Positions 45,526 through 55,105 of a stretch of DNA of 60,110 nt are shown piece by piece. Source of the stretch: Modestobacter muralis. Lineage in GTDB: Bacteria > Actinomycetota > Actinomycetes > Mycobacteriales > Geodermatophilaceae. Made by a program: the position numbers and the translations under genes. The notes below the pieces were generated by a model. It had not been told where the DNA came from. It saw only the letters and a list, made by a program, of their open reading frames with translations, and ran no database searches. Each line of letters starts with the position of its first letter. Position 1 is the first letter of the stretch. The stretch spans positions 1 to 60,110 of the forward strand of contig NZ_JAAGWH010000063.1 of the NCBI RefSeq assembly GCF_010682105.1. The letters are read 5' to 3'.

Positions 45526-46416
45526 ATGACGACAGGACCCATTCACTCTCTCGCTCACTCTGGAGTCACCTTGTCCCTCGTCTTGGATGCCTGGATCAAG
45601 GCGTGCAGCCCCGCGATCGGTCTGGACCAACTCGTACTGCTACACGTATCCGACGAACTGAACATCCCGGATACGACAGTGGAGCAGAGCGTCCCCTCGG
45701 GGGACGCGATCGGTCCGTCCTACCAGCATCAGAACGTTCATCGGCGCACGGGTGGCGGATACCTCTCGATGCGCGATCTCGGGGCCCGAATTTGGTGCGA
45801 CTCACGATTGAGCGCCGCCGAGTGGAACGCAGGGGCTCGCGTCCGTCGCCTCCGCGGGCTTCCCAACCCAGGGGGTCAGGCCTACTTCCCTCCTCTGCTG
45901 TGGACCGTGCAGGGAGGTCGGTACCGGGACGACTTCACGGGTCAGATCCTCAATCGGCGCGAAGTGTGGCGCATCCCGCTGGTGCGGGAGGCGGCGCTGG
46001 TTCGCGTTCCCGCGTCAGCCCCGGCGGCCAAGAAGGACGGGTGGTCGGTGGCGCGGGGGTGGAAGGACGCCGAGGACGCGATCGTCGAGGCCCGGCGGGA
46101 ACGGGCGGTCCAGTCGGATCCAAGGGCGCCCTGGGATGACTGCGCTGCGCGAGACGACGTCCGCAAGTACCTGGCCCAGTGTCGTGCCGTCCAAGAGGCC
46201 GAGGCGATGGGGGACATCGATACGGCGGAGGTCCGGGGCGTCAAGGTTATCCCGGGTGCCTACCTCGGAGGTGGAGCGGAGCATGCCGCCGCCCTCGATG
46301 CGATTGGTCAGCGTGCGGCAGCCAATGTGGCGGCGACATCAGCAGACTCGCGCAGAGGGAACCTCCCCGGCGCCACGCCCGTGGGCGGCGAGTCGTCCTC
46401 GCCATGGGACGAGTGA
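45526..46416 (+). CDS. Hypothetical protein
   Basis: 296 residues from ATG 45526. A folded N-terminal half (LVLDAWIKACSPAIGLDQLV, GGYLSMRDLGARIW), a segment YRDDFTGQILNRREVWRIPL, a charged helical part (GWKDAEDAIVEARRERA, DDVRKYLAQCRAVQEAEAMG) and a disordered end. No family recognised and no membrane or signal sequence. It lies within the mobile end of the island. Confidence 0.5.
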   Translation: MTTGPIHSLAHSGVTLSLVLDAWIKACSPAIGLDQLVLLHVSDELNIPDTTVEQSVPSGDAIGPSYQHQNVHRRTGGGYLSMRDLGARIWCDSRLSAAEWNAGARVRRLRGLPNPGGQAYFPPLLWTVQGGRYRDDFTGQILNRREVWRIPLVREAALVRVPASAPAAKKDGWSVARGWKDAEDAIVEARRERAVQSDPRAPWDDCAARDDVRKYLAQCRAVQEAEAMGDIDTAEVRGVKVIPGAYLGGGAEHAAALDAIGQRAAANVAATSADSRRGNLPGATPVGGESSSPWDE

Positions 46417-47043
46417 ATGCCCAGCATGCGCAAAGCGGTGTTGGGTGCGCCCCACCCATGGTGGGTGACGTCGGGTCGCCTGATCGTTGCGTCGGCAATT
46501 CGGGGTTGAGTCCGTACCTGACGTTCACAAGGTCCGGCGACCTTGATAAGACAAGTCCCTGCAGGCTGGGTTATGCCAGGGCTGGCCCTTTAGCTTCTGC
46601 TAATTCCGGTGGCTTGGCGAAATCTAAGGCATGCTTTGGTTCCTGCTTGGATCCCATCTTCATACCAGCGGGGGAGAGGGCTGAGAAGTCGGGCGCAATG
46701 CGCGCCGACGTTAGCGTCCTCGTCTGTGACCAGTTCGTCGCATGCTGACCATCCGGTCAGGCGCTGAGCATGTGCCGCGGTCAAGAGCGACTGCGACTGC
46801 CGCGGCATGCGCATCTGCCGCGATTCTGACTGGCGGGCTGCGCGGACCCCGCTGCGATTCACTCGTCGATTGGCCGAGCGCCCCCGATCTGACTCGAAGA
46901 GTCGTTAACGTCTATGGCGATAGTCGATCGACAAGCTCCCAAAAAGACTCGCGAAGAATTTTCATGATATGGCCGTTCGAGCGATCGAGGTGCCGATTGC
47001 ATGCCGGTCCGAACCAAGTCGCCCTCAACCTCGGAGAGTTCAC
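46417..47043. other. Long non-coding stretch upstream of xis-int
   Basis: 627 bases with lower GC than the surroundings, including an AT-rich patch near 46935-46975 (AAAAAGACTCGCGAAGAATT) that may hold the xis-int promoter. No gene supported. Confidence 0.4.
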
Positions 47044-47349
47044 GTGCCTCAAAGTGCCGCTGCCAGTAAGCCCGAATGGACGCTGGCCGACCTGCGGTCC
47101 CTGCCACCCACCGTCCCCGCCCGCCAGGCCGACTCCATCATTGGCATGTCGATCAGCACCGGCAAGCGCCTGCGCGCCGAGGGGGCGTACCCCGTGCCGT
47201 GGGTGAGCATCGGCCGTCACCACCGCGTCCTGACCGCTCCGCTGCTCGCCTTCCTGGGGCTGAGGGTGGACGACTTGTCAGACCCAGCGGGCACTATGCC
47301 CGCCCAGGCCGCTGTTGACGGCGTGCCACAGCAGGAGGGTGCGGCGTGA
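47044..47349 (+). CDS. Excisionase-like DNA-binding protein
   Basis: 101 residues. A short MerR-like helix-turn-helix is visible: PARQADSIIGMSISTGKRLR and AEGAYPVPWVSIGRHHRVLT, the pattern of Xis/AlpA-type proteins. GTG 47044 has GGAGAG upstream. Its end overlaps the integrase start (GTGA). This position directly before a tyrosine integrase supports a role in controlling excision. Confidence 0.7.
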   Translation: MPQSAAASKPEWTLADLRSLPPTVPARQADSIIGMSISTGKRLRAEGAYPVPWVSIGRHHRVLTAPLLAFLGLRVDDLSDPAGTMPAQAAVDGVPQQEGAA

Positions 47350-48605
47350 CGATCATCCGAGGGTCGGTGCGTCGGCGACACACCAGCGCCTGCAACGAGC
47401 GATTCAGGGCGGTCCCCGGGACGGACCGAAAGTGCACCTGCCCCTGGGGTTGGCACGTGAGGCTGCCACCGCACCCCGTGACTCGTGAGCAGAAGCGCCC
47501 CAGCAAGGGCGGCTTCGCGCGCAAGATCGATGCGGAACGGGATCTCGCGGCGTTCATCGACCGCGCGAGCGTCACCATGGGCCGCAGCGAGGGGATGACG
47601 GTCGCCGCCTGGCTCGACCTGTGGATCGGGTCTTTGCACGACCATGCCATCACCACGCGCGAAGGTTACGAAAGCATCGTGCGCCTGCATCTGAAGCCGC
47701 TCATCGGGGACATCCGACTGGTGGACCTGATGGCGGAGCACATCGACTCGATGATCGTCCTCCTGCAGTCTCCGGCCTATGCCCCGGCGGGTCGCACCGG
47801 TAACCGGTTCAAGGGGGCGAAGGGGCTCTCGTCCGCCACTGTTAATCGCATCCTCGATTGCCTTCAGTCGGCGCTCGGTAGCGCGGAGAAGCGAGATCAC
47901 ATTCGGCGAAACCCCATGCGAGCGGTTGAGAAGCCGCACGAGGAGAACAAGCAGGGTGCCTTTTGGGCGGCCGAGCAGGCCGCAGCGTTCCTCGACCACC
48001 CGCTGGTGGTCGAGCACCCTCTCTATGCGGCCTGGCATCTCGCCCTAACCACGGGCGCCCGACGAAGCGAACTGTGCGGACTCCGATGGTCCGACGTAGA
48101 CCTCGACATCGGACTGTGGCGGCTCAGCCGAGCGCGCGTCCAGCGCAGCAGCCGGGTGGTCGAGAAGCGAACGAAGAACCGGTCCAGCGAGCGGAAGGTG
48201 TTCCTGGACTCCGAGACGATCGAAGTCCTGGTGGCGCATCGTCGGCGCCAGGCAGGGGCACGCCTCAAGGCGGGACCAGCCTGGGGTGGGGGAGGGGAGT
48301 ACGTGTTCGTCGATGAGTTCGGCGACCCTGTCCGGCCTGACCGCCTGTCCCGCAACTGGAAGTCGCTCGTGACACGGGTCGGCGCTCCCGACGTCCGCCT
48401 CCACGACCTCCGGCACACGTCGATCACCCTCGGCGCCATCGATGCAGGTCTGCCACTTGCAGTCATCATGGCTCGCGCGGGGCACTCGCGCGTCACTACG
48501 TCGCTTGACTACACCCACATCGCCGACGAGGTCGCGCGTCGCGCTTCCGAGGCGATCGCCAGCCAGATCCAGCAGCACCGCTCAGGACGGGTCAAGGGCG
48601 GCTAG
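47346..48605 (+). CDS. int: Tyrosine integrase of the tRNA-Ser island
   Basis: 419 residues, the length of actinobacterial phage/ICE integrases. Domains: AP2-like/arm-binding N-terminus, SAM-like core-binding domain (about 75-180; TVAAWLDLWIGSLHDHAITT) and catalytic domain (about 210-410) with Arg in TGARRSELCGLRW, Lys in TKNRSSERK, HxxR in LHDLRHTS, GHSRVTTSLDYTH with the nucleophilic Tyr. GTG 47346 overlaps the xis stop. The attR tRNA fragment is 2.4 kb downstream. It is the most complete of the three tyrosine recombinase genes here. Confidence 0.9.
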   Translation: MTIIRGSVRRRHTSACNERFRAVPGTDRKCTCPWGWHVRLPPHPVTREQKRPSKGGFARKIDAERDLAAFIDRASVTMGRSEGMTVAAWLDLWIGSLHDHAITTREGYESIVRLHLKPLIGDIRLVDLMAEHIDSMIVLLQSPAYAPAGRTGNRFKGAKGLSSATVNRILDCLQSALGSAEKRDHIRRNPMRAVEKPHEENKQGAFWAAEQAAAFLDHPLVVEHPLYAAWHLALTTGARRSELCGLRWSDVDLDIGLWRLSRARVQRSSRVVEKRTKNRSSERKVFLDSETIEVLVAHRRRQAGARLKAGPAWGGGGEYVFVDEFGDPVRPDRLSRNWKSLVTRVGAPDVRLHDLRHTSITLGAIDAGLPLAVIMARAGHSRVTTSLDYTHIADEVARRASEAIASQIQQHRSGRVKGG

Positions 48606-48735
48606 GGGTCACGCTCGGAAGCGCGGGCTGTCAACCCTTGGTGTGACTGCGACATCGGTCTTCAGTGCTGGACTGGAAGGCCCTGCGAGTGGCTCGGGCT
48701 GTCAGCGCTGGCCGGCGCCGCGCGCAAGGGGAGGG

Positions 48736-48915
48736 GCGTCAACCTCCTATGCGTGGCCAGGGGCCAGCGGGCGGTCTCTGGCGGCCGGCACTTGCTGGGG
48801 TCGATGCGTCTACCTGCTATGCGTGCGTTGACCTGCATCTTTGCCGGGGGCGTCAACCTCGTATGCGTACCCGTGGTCTGCCGTGGCTGGAGCAGGGCGT
48901 CTACCTCTTATGCGT
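48736..48915 (+). repeat. Four 19-bp direct repeats downstream of the integrase
   Basis: Copies with consensus GCGTCWACCTSNTATGCGT lie at 48736-48754, 48806-48824, 48850-48868 and 48897-48915. Start-to-start spacing is 70, 44 and 47 bases, not regular enough for CRISPR. The region has no gene. They are candidate arm-type binding sites for Int or Xis, or iterons. Confidence 0.75.
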
Positions 48916-49109
48916 AGCTTTGAGGGACGTCGCCTTGAGCTCCAGCGACGGCTGGCCACAGGCCGGGCGAGGCGGGTGTCCTGTCCCACTTGACGAGTGT
49001 GCAACGGATGCCGTGGCCCGGCCTGGAGCTCGCCGTCGCCGGCGCGGGGCTTGTAGTTGGTGGCCTCCATTGAAAGGTTATGGACACCTTGTTCGTGCGC
49101 CGCGACACG

Positions 49110-49138
49110 TTGACAAACTCCCCATAGCGGGTCAAAGT
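49110..49138 (+). promoter_or_regulatory. Candidate promoter for a leaderless mRNA
   Basis: TTGACA (49110-49115), a 17-base spacer and CAAAGT (49133-49138). The GTG at 49145 is seven bases after the -10, so transcription could begin at or next to the start codon. No Shine-Dalgarno sequence is seen. Confidence 0.45.
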
Positions 49139-49144
49139 AGCTCC

Positions 49145-50755
49145 GTGAACCTCGCCCAGTCCTACACCCTCGAGGCCTTCGAAGAGCTGATCAAGCGCGA
49201 GACGGACCGCGTCGAACTCAAGACGGGCGTGAGCCGCGACAAGGTGTCCGAGGCTGTCGTCGCATTCAGTAACACCGAAGGAGGCGTCATCTTCGTCGGG
49301 GTCACCGACGACCGTCGAGTGACCGGGCAGTCGCTCACTCAAGGCGTGCATGACAAGATCCATCAAGCAATTCACGACGCTCGTGACTGTGGGCGCTATG
49401 AGATCATGCAGATCAGTGTGGCGGGTACGCCCGTAGTGGCGATCACAGTTCACCGTAGAGAAGAAGGGTTCGCTCAGACCAGCAACGGGCGGGTCCTGGT
49501 TCGGCATGGAGCCCGGAATGACGCGCTTTTTGGCTCTGAGATGTGGGACTTCGTCAGCGGACGGTCTCTCAGGCGCTTCGAAAGCGCCGACTCGAACACC
49601 CCAGTTACCGAAGCCGAGCAGGGCTACCTAGACGAACTTGCCCTCGTGCACGGTTGGAGCGAACTGAATCCGGAGGGTCTACGCCAGCGCCTGACCGAGC
49701 GTGGACTGGTCCTTTCAAACGGGAACATGACCATCGCTGGCGCACTTTTCCTTACGGACCCGGCGCAATCGCTCGGAGTCAGCAAGGCCTTCGTAGAAGT
49801 GCGCCGCTACCCCGAAGTCGGTGGCGAGTACGATCGCAGAGTCGTATTCGACGGACCTCTTCAGCAGCAGGTCGTCGACGCCCTGTCCTTTATCATGGGC
49901 GAGTTGGGCAGTGACTTGGTCGTAACTGGACTCTACAGATATGACCTGCCTCGCCTTCCTGAAGTAGTCGTGCGAGAGGCAGTTGCAAATGCCGTCGCGC
50001 ACAGGAGCTACGAGGCGCATCGCACGGCTGTCTTGGTCGAGATGAGGCCGGACGGTGTACTTGTCACATCGCCGGGCGGCCTCCCTGAGCCAGTGACCAT
50101 CCAAAACCTACGCCAGGCGCAGACGGCACGGAACCCGACTGTGATTGATGTTCTACGCCGATTTTCTTTGGCAGAGGACGCTGGCCGCGGTATCGATGTC
50201 ATGGAGGATCAAATGGCCGAAGCACTCCTTGATCCTCCTCAGTTCCAAGATGAGAACGGATTCGTCAGCGTATTTCTCCCGTTGCGTGGGGCTATCACGG
50301 CTCGCGAGCGCGCGTGGGTCCAAGAGCTTGAGCGGAGGGGGACGTTGGAAGCGAGCGACAAGATCCTTCTTGTCCAGGCTGCCCGAGGCTCGGAGCTGAC
50401 TAATGCTGTGGCCCGCAGCGCCTTGAGCACTGAAGACAGCGGGCTCGCGAGGAAGGCGCTGCACCGACTCCGAGACAACGGACTGCTCGAGCAGCATGGG
50501 GAGCGAGGTGGAGCCACCTACACCCTGTCGGCTTCGATTGCACCGCCCGCTGCTTACCGCCTCACTCCAACACAGCTCCGTGACATGTTGGTCGAGCGAG
50601 CGGCGGAGGCTCCGCTGACCAACGAGTCTGTTCGCCAGTTCACGGGCTTGGACCGTCAGGACACCCGCGTGCTCCTCAAGCAGCTCGTCGCCTCGGGGCG
50701 CCTGCGGCAGCTGGGCGAGCGCCGCGGGACCCGGTACGTCCTTCCGGGTGAATAA
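49145..50755 (+). CDS. AlbA_2 (Schlafen-type) domain protein with RecG-like C-terminal region
   Basis: 536 residues. The N-terminal AlbA_2 domain (about 10-125) has VELKTGVSRDKVSEAVVAFS, NTEGGVIFVGVTD and VHRREEG. The middle holds the ATPase-like region annotated as HATPase_c_4 in these proteins (VVREAVANAVAHRSYEAHRT, VTSPGGLPEPVTIQNLRQAQ, RNPTVIDVLRRFSLAEDAGR, GIDVMED). Winged-helix segments follow (about 430-536). The family is usually called putative DNA-binding or ATP-dependent regulator. GTG 49145 is chosen at the domain start. It lies between the integrase and attR, so it is island cargo; a defence or island-regulatory role is inference. Confidence 0.82.
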   Translation: MNLAQSYTLEAFEELIKRETDRVELKTGVSRDKVSEAVVAFSNTEGGVIFVGVTDDRRVTGQSLTQGVHDKIHQAIHDARDCGRYEIMQISVAGTPVVAITVHRREEGFAQTSNGRVLVRHGARNDALFGSEMWDFVSGRSLRRFESADSNTPVTEAEQGYLDELALVHGWSELNPEGLRQRLTERGLVLSNGNMTIAGALFLTDPAQSLGVSKAFVEVRRYPEVGGEYDRRVVFDGPLQQQVVDALSFIMGELGSDLVVTGLYRYDLPRLPEVVVREAVANAVAHRSYEAHRTAVLVEMRPDGVLVTSPGGLPEPVTIQNLRQAQTARNPTVIDVLRRFSLAEDAGRGIDVMEDQMAEALLDPPQFQDENGFVSVFLPLRGAITARERAWVQELERRGTLEASDKILLVQAARGSELTNAVARSALSTEDSGLARKALHRLRDNGLLEQHGERGGATYTLSASIAPPAAYRLTPTQLRDMLVERAAEAPLTNESVRQFTGLDRQDTRVLLKQLVASGRLRQLGERRGTRYVLPGE

Positions 50756-51052
50756 CAGTGATGTTCTTCCGGCCTGCGACACCGTGGACATGTAGTCCAT
50801 AACTAGCCATAGTCCTGCGCCCCGCCGGACTTCGGCAGCGCGGAGAGCCGGTGGCCGCTCAGGCATGACGGAGTGACCGGCATTGTGCAGTTACCGAGCG
50901 TCACAGCTTCAGGGAGTCCTTGCAGTCGTATTGCAGCCAAGCCAAGACCAACCGAGCTGTCCCGAGAGGGACCGTCGCGGTCCTCGCATGGCCCTGAGCA
51001 GGGCGGTCGTAACCGAGCACCTTCGTCATAGCCCGAGGGAGCCCTCGACACC

Positions 51053-51113
51053 CGGTCTTGAAAACCGCTATGGGGTGAAACCCATCGTGGGTTCGAATCC
51101 CACGCCCTCCGCT
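51053..51113 (+). other. attR: truncated tRNA-Ser 3' half
   Basis: The anticodon arm CGGTCTTGAAAACCGCTA (51053-51070), a variable arm ATGGG...CCCAT and a complete T-arm/acceptor 3' strand (to 51111) are present, but D-arm and acceptor 5' strand are missing. It shares 18-bp and 28-bp exact blocks with tRNA-Ser at 6646-6733. The 604-base region 50756-51359 around it holds no other gene. Confidence 0.75.
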
Positions 51114-51359
51114 CTGATCAGCACGGTCGTACGGGCGCGACCGGAGGTGGACCCTGTGCAGAGTCACAGCGCCCACGCGACGGGTGCTGCGGGGTACCCC
51201 TTCGGCTGCGGCAGCTCCACCTGTCGCGCCGGCTCCCCGCTGGCGACGCATCGTCCACTCGACCTGCTTCGCACCTCAGGCCGTCATCGCGGGCGGAGTG
51301 TGGGTGCGGGAGCGCTTCCCGCCCATCGAGCTCAGGCCCTCCTCGCCGGCTGAGCCCGA

Positions 51360-52140
51360 TCAGAAGCCCGGGAACACCCGCCGCAGGTCGTCGAGCGTGA
51401 CGCTGCCGGTGACCGCGGTGCCGGCCGGCGTGTGGCGCTCAGCGAGGCGGCCGCCGAGCAGCCGGTAGAACGACTCGGTCGTACCGGTGAAGGTCGCCAG
51501 CGGGTCGGTGCCGGCGGGCACGAGCCGCGCGCTCTGGTCGACGACGAGCGTCCAGTCGCCGGCCGCGACCTCGGTGGGCTCGCTCAGGGCGTCGGGCTGG
51601 GCAGTGAGGGCGAGCATGAAGCTGAGCTGGTCGGACAGCAGGGTCAGCATCAGACCGGCGGTGGTGGCGTCGACCGTCGCGGCCGGGTCGAGGCCCACGG
51701 TGACGTCCCACGTGTGCTGGGCGACCTCGTTGAGGCGCATGCCGGCAGCGACCTCCAGCGGGACGGGCTCAGGGAGCCGCGGTCGGCGGATGGTGACCGC
51801 GTCGCGCTGCTCGGGCGTCAGGGACTCGAGGGGTCTCGACGAGGACCGTGCCGTGGTCGACGTACCCCTGTGCCTGCTCGCGGGGCGTCATCGCGTTCCA
51901 GCGGTCCCAGACCGCCTGGTTGTCGCCCCCGGGGACCCCCGTGCCGGCCGCTGCCGCCGCGAGCGGCCGCAGCATGATCTCCGACCCACTGCCCAGGTGG
52001 GAGAGCACGTCACAGATCCGCCACTCGGACGCGCCGCTCGGCGCGACCAGTTGCTCGTCGTCGAGACCGTCGATCACCTCGACGAGCTGGTCGTGGTGCT
52101 GGCGCAGCGAGACGATGACCTGGTCGGCGAGGGCACTCAC
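51360..52140 (-). pseudogene. Mycothiol-dependent maleylpyruvate isomerase-like (DinB fold), frameshifted
   Basis: The first part from GTG 52140 (ALADQVIVSLRQHHDQLVEV, SEWRICDVLSHLGSGSEIML, AQGYVDHGTVLVE) is the DinB-like N-terminal domain. The homologous continuation (LESLTPEQRDAVTIRRPRLP, then MRLNEVAQHTWDVTVGLDPA to the end VFPGF) is in another frame. The junction is near 51836, at a CCCC run on the coding strand. If repaired, about 259 residues result, the normal family length. It is a pseudogene or a sequencing error. Confidence 0.75.
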
Positions 52141-52350
52141 GGCGCGACCGTAGACCTCGTGCACCGCGTGGACGGGACGAGCGGTCCCTGGTCCGGTCGC
52201 CCCCGATCGGGGCACAGAGGACGAGACACCGAGGAAGTGGTTCGTCTGCTCGCGGCGGGGTGCCGTGAGCGTGAGACCGAGCCCCGACTCCGCGAACAAC
52301 AGTGAGACGACGACCAGCCATTCGCTGCCATCACGGCCGGGTGGGCAGCC

Positions 52351-52704
52351 TCATCCCGGAACGCGGATCGAGTGGCGCGCGACCCACGCTCCGCTGAGGA
52401 GCGGGACCACGCTCAACGCCGCGATCGCTGTCCCGCACAGGACGAACGCGAGCCTGAGCACCGACGACCTCCGTACGCCTGACCGTTCGAGCAGCCACGT
52501 GAGGAGGAGCGCCGAACTGCTGGCGAGCGCCCCGAAGGCGGCGCCCACGACCAGACCTCCCCGGCTTCCGAAGAACGACCTGGCCGCCAGGTCGAAGGCA
52601 CTGCCCAGGCTGATCGCCCCCGTGGCTGCACCTGTTGCACCGGCGATCGCCGCGCTGACGAGGACCGCCCGGCCGGAGGACCAGTGACTCGACTGCACGA
52701 CCAC
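52351..52704 (-). CDS. Small integral membrane protein, unknown
   Basis: 117 residues with three hydrophobic helices (AVLVSAAIAGATGAATGAIS, GLVVGAAFGALASSSALLLT, LAFVLCGTAIAALSVVPLLS) and a short basic end. No family recognised. The frame has actinobacterial codon bias. GTG 52704 is the likely start; it lacks a strong ribosome binding site. Confidence 0.5.
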   Translation of the reverse strand: MVVQSSHWSSGRAVLVSAAIAGATGAATGAISLGSAFDLAARSFFGSRGGLVVGAAFGALASSSALLLTWLLERSGVRRSSVLRLAFVLCGTAIAALSVVPLLSGAWVARHSIRVPG

Positions 52705-52927
52705 CTGCCCCTGCTTGCACGCACGGGTCGGATGACCCCACTGAGTGTCGGCGCCATCGGGGCCGGTGTCGAGTCGTCCCGGGTCGAGTCCCTCGCGTGC
52801 GAGCCCCTGAGGTCATCTGGAACTGGCCCCGAGGACGGTCGGGCATCGGTCCGCCCGTTGACGGGCAGTCCTGGTCAGCGCCTCAGCTGGGCGAACGTCC
52901 CGCGGCCGGGGCGCTGGAGGAGACCCA

Positions 52928-53815
52928 TCAGGGTCGGCTGCCGGGGTCGCCGCCGACCCCGTCCGCGGGGGTGGAGGAGAGGGACTGGGCACCGATCACC
53001 GCGAGCATCTCCAGCTTCTCGTGGCTCTCGCTGCCGGGCGCCGCGGTGTAGACCATGAGGTGGTGGGCCTGGTGCGGGTCGACCAGGGTCTGGCAGTTCA
53101 GCTCCAGCCGGCCGACCTCGGGGTGCTGGTAGCGCTTGACCTCGTTGGGGTGGATGCCGACCTCGTGGGTCTCCCACAGGGTGCGGAACTCCGCGCTCTC
53201 GGCCAGCAGGAGGTCGGTCAGGTGGGCCGCTCGTGACCCCGGCCCGCCAACGGCGAGGAGGGCGCGGAGGCCGGCGGCATACATGCGTGACATGTGGGCG
53301 TGGTCCTCGGTCACGTACAGCGCGCGGGCCGCCGGGTCGGTGAACCAGCGGTACCCCCGGCTGCGAGCGGGGCCGGTGTACCGCGTCGCGTCACCGACGA
53401 GGGCGATCCCGAGCGGTGTCTGCCGCAGCGTCTCGCCGACCTCGGTGACGATCTCGGCGGCGGTGTCACCGAGGCGGTCGAAGATCCGCAGCAGACCAGG
53501 GCTGACGTGCTCGCTGCTCGACCCGCGGGTCGGGGGCTGGTGCCCGGCCAGCCGGAACAGGTGGTCCCGCTCGTCGAGGGACAGGTGCAGCCCCTGGGCG
53601 ATCGAGGCGATCATCTGCGCCGAGGGGTGCGGGCCGCGCTCGCGTTCCAGGCGCGTGTAGTAGTCGGTGGACATGTGGCACAGGCCGGCGACCTCCTCAC
53701 GGCGCAGACCGGCGGTCCGGCGGCGCTGACCGCGGGGGAGACCGACGTCCTCGGGTTGCAGTGCGCCCCGGCGTTCGCGGAGGAACTCCGCCAGACCTGG
53801 TCGATCGATGGCCAC
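52928..53815 (-). CDS. XRE-family regulator with MmyB-like ligand domain, copy 3
   Basis: 295 residues: HTH (about 12-70; LPRGQRRRTAGLRREEVAGL, CHMSTDYYTRLERERGP) and MmyB domain (about 105-270; DRLGDTAAEIVTEVGETLRQ, LTDLLLAESAEFRTLWETH). GTG 53815 is preceded by AGGAGGACC. It is divergent from an SDR gene, repeating the layout of the two XRE units inside the island, but lies outside attR. A separate inverted repeat, not the CACTCCCTG motif, is found between the two genes. Confidence 0.9.
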   Translation of the reverse strand: MAIDRPGLAEFLRERRGALQPEDVGLPRGQRRRTAGLRREEVAGLCHMSTDYYTRLERERGPHPSAQMIASIAQGLHLSLDERDHLFRLAGHQPPTRGSSSEHVSPGLLRIFDRLGDTAAEIVTEVGETLRQTPLGIALVGDATRYTGPARSRGYRWFTDPAARALYVTEDHAHMSRMYAAGLRALLAVGGPGSRAAHLTDLLLAESAEFRTLWETHEVGIHPNEVKRYQHPEVGRLELNCQTLVDPHQAHHLMVYTAAPGSESHEKLEMLAVIGAQSLSSTPADGVGGDPGSRP

Positions 53816-53902
53816 GCGGGTCCTCCTGAGGGTGGGGTGCGCCGCCCGTGAGGGCGGCACCGCTGTGTCTACCGGCAGGGCGCAAGCGCATCCACGTCCC
53901 GT

Positions 53903-53938
53903 CGATCCCCCTCTCACCAACGGCCCACAGGGGGATCG
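53903..53938. promoter_or_regulatory. Inverted repeat between XRE copy 3 and SDR
   Basis: CGATCCCCCT (53903-53912) and AGGGGGATCG (53929-53938), 10-base perfect arms with a 16-base spacer. Candidate operator for the divergent pair. Confidence 0.5.
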
Positions 53939-54021
53939 GTGGGCCCTGCCACCGGCGGTCGGCAGCGGGGACGGTGTGGTCACGACGCGAACGGCGCGTC
54001 ACCGACGACAGGGACCCCACC

Positions 54022-55020
54022 ATGGCCCGCACCCCGATCGACATCACCGTCCCCGATCTGACCGGCAAGCGCGCGGTCCTCACCGGCGGCAGCGACGGCA
54101 TCGGCCTGGTCATCGCCCGCCGCCTGGCCGCGGCCGGGGCCGAGCTGGTCCTCCCGGTCCGCAACCGCGGCAAGGGCGAGACCGCCGTCGCCGAGATCCG
54201 TGCGCGCGTCCCCGGGGCGGACATCACCCTGCACACGCTGGACCTGTCCTCGCTCGCATCGGTCACCGCCTTCAGCGCGGCCCTCCTCGCCGACGGCCGG
54301 CCGATCGACGTCCTGATCAACAACGCCGGCGTCATGACCCCGCCGGAGCGGCAGGCGACGGTCGACGGCCACGAGCTGCAGCTCGCCACCAACCACCTGG
54401 GGCACTTCGCGCTCGTGGCGCAGCTGCTGCCGCTGCTGCGCGCCGGCCGGGCACGCGTCACCTCACAGTCCAGCGTCGCGGCCAACAGCAACGCCGTCCA
54501 CTGGGACGACCTGGACTGGGAGCGCTCCTACCACCCTGGGCGCGCCTACAGCTCCTCCAAGATCGCCGTCGGCCTGTTCGCCCTCGAGCTCGACCGCCGC
54601 AGCACGGCCCACGGCTGGGGGATCACAAGCAACCTGTCCCACCCTGGGGTGGCCCCGACCAACCTGCTCGCCGCTCAGCCCGCCATCGGCCGCCCCGCGG
54701 AGGGGCGGGAGATCCGCGTGATCCGGCGGCTGTCGGCGATGGGCGTCCTGGGGACCCCGGAGACCGCCGCGCTCCCGGCGCTGCTCGCCGCGACGTCGCC
54801 GGAGGTCACCGGTGAGCGCCTCTACGGCCCCAGCCGCTTCCAGCACATGAGCGGGGCGCCGGCCGAGCAGCAGCTGTACCGGTCACTGCGCAGCGTCGAG
54901 GACGCCCGGCGCATCTGGGCGCTGTCCGAGCAGCTGACGGGCGTCTCGTTCCCCGCCGAGGGCGCGGGGGCCGACCGTCCCGCGCTCGACGTCGTCCGTG
55001 GACCCGGCCTGACGGCCTGA
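54022..55020 (+). CDS. Short-chain dehydrogenase (retinol-dehydrogenase-like)
   Basis: 332 residues. [20 protein letters not shown] (cofactor), [36 protein letters not shown] and the catalytic YSSSK. The C-terminal extension is typical of the retinol dehydrogenase/protochlorophyllide-reductase-like SDRs. ATG 54022; GGGA lies 8-10 bases upstream. Divergent from XRE copy 3, its probable regulator. Confidence 0.9.
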   Translation: MARTPIDITVPDLTGKRAVLTGGSDGIGLVIARRLAAAGAELVLPVRNRGKGETAVAEIRARVPGADITLHTLDLSSLASVTAFSAALLADGRPIDVLINNAGVMTPPERQATVDGHELQLATNHLGHFALVAQLLPLLRAGRARVTSQSSVAANSNAVHWDDLDWERSYHPGRAYSSSKIAVGLFALELDRRSTAHGWGITSNLSHPGVAPTNLLAAQPAIGRPAEGREIRVIRRLSAMGVLGTPETAALPALLAATSPEVTGERLYGPSRFQHMSGAPAEQQLYRSLRSVEDARRIWALSEQLTGVSFPAEGAGADRPALDVVRGPGLTA

Positions 55021-55073
55021 GGGCGGGCGGGCGTGCACGAGGCACCCCGCGGTCACCGGACGGTGAGCGCCGT

Positions 55074-55105
55074 GTGTGGCTGTTCCGGCTCCCACGCCCT
55101 CCGCT
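55074..55105 (+). other. Degraded tRNA-Ser 3' end (possible older att site)
   Basis: TCCCACGCCCTCCGCT (55090-55105) is identical to the last 16 bases of both tRNA-Ser repeats. The preceding GTGTGGCTGTTCCGGC resembles a damaged T-arm (GTGGG TTCGAA). The surrounding stretch to 55395 has no gene. Confidence 0.5.

Noticed and set aside
48736-48915. CRISPR array
   Set aside because: Repeats are only 19 bases, spacing is irregular (70, 44, 47), and no cas genes are present.
51053-51111. Second functional tRNA-Ser gene
   Set aside because: No D-arm and no acceptor 5' strand can be found upstream; only the 3' half is present.
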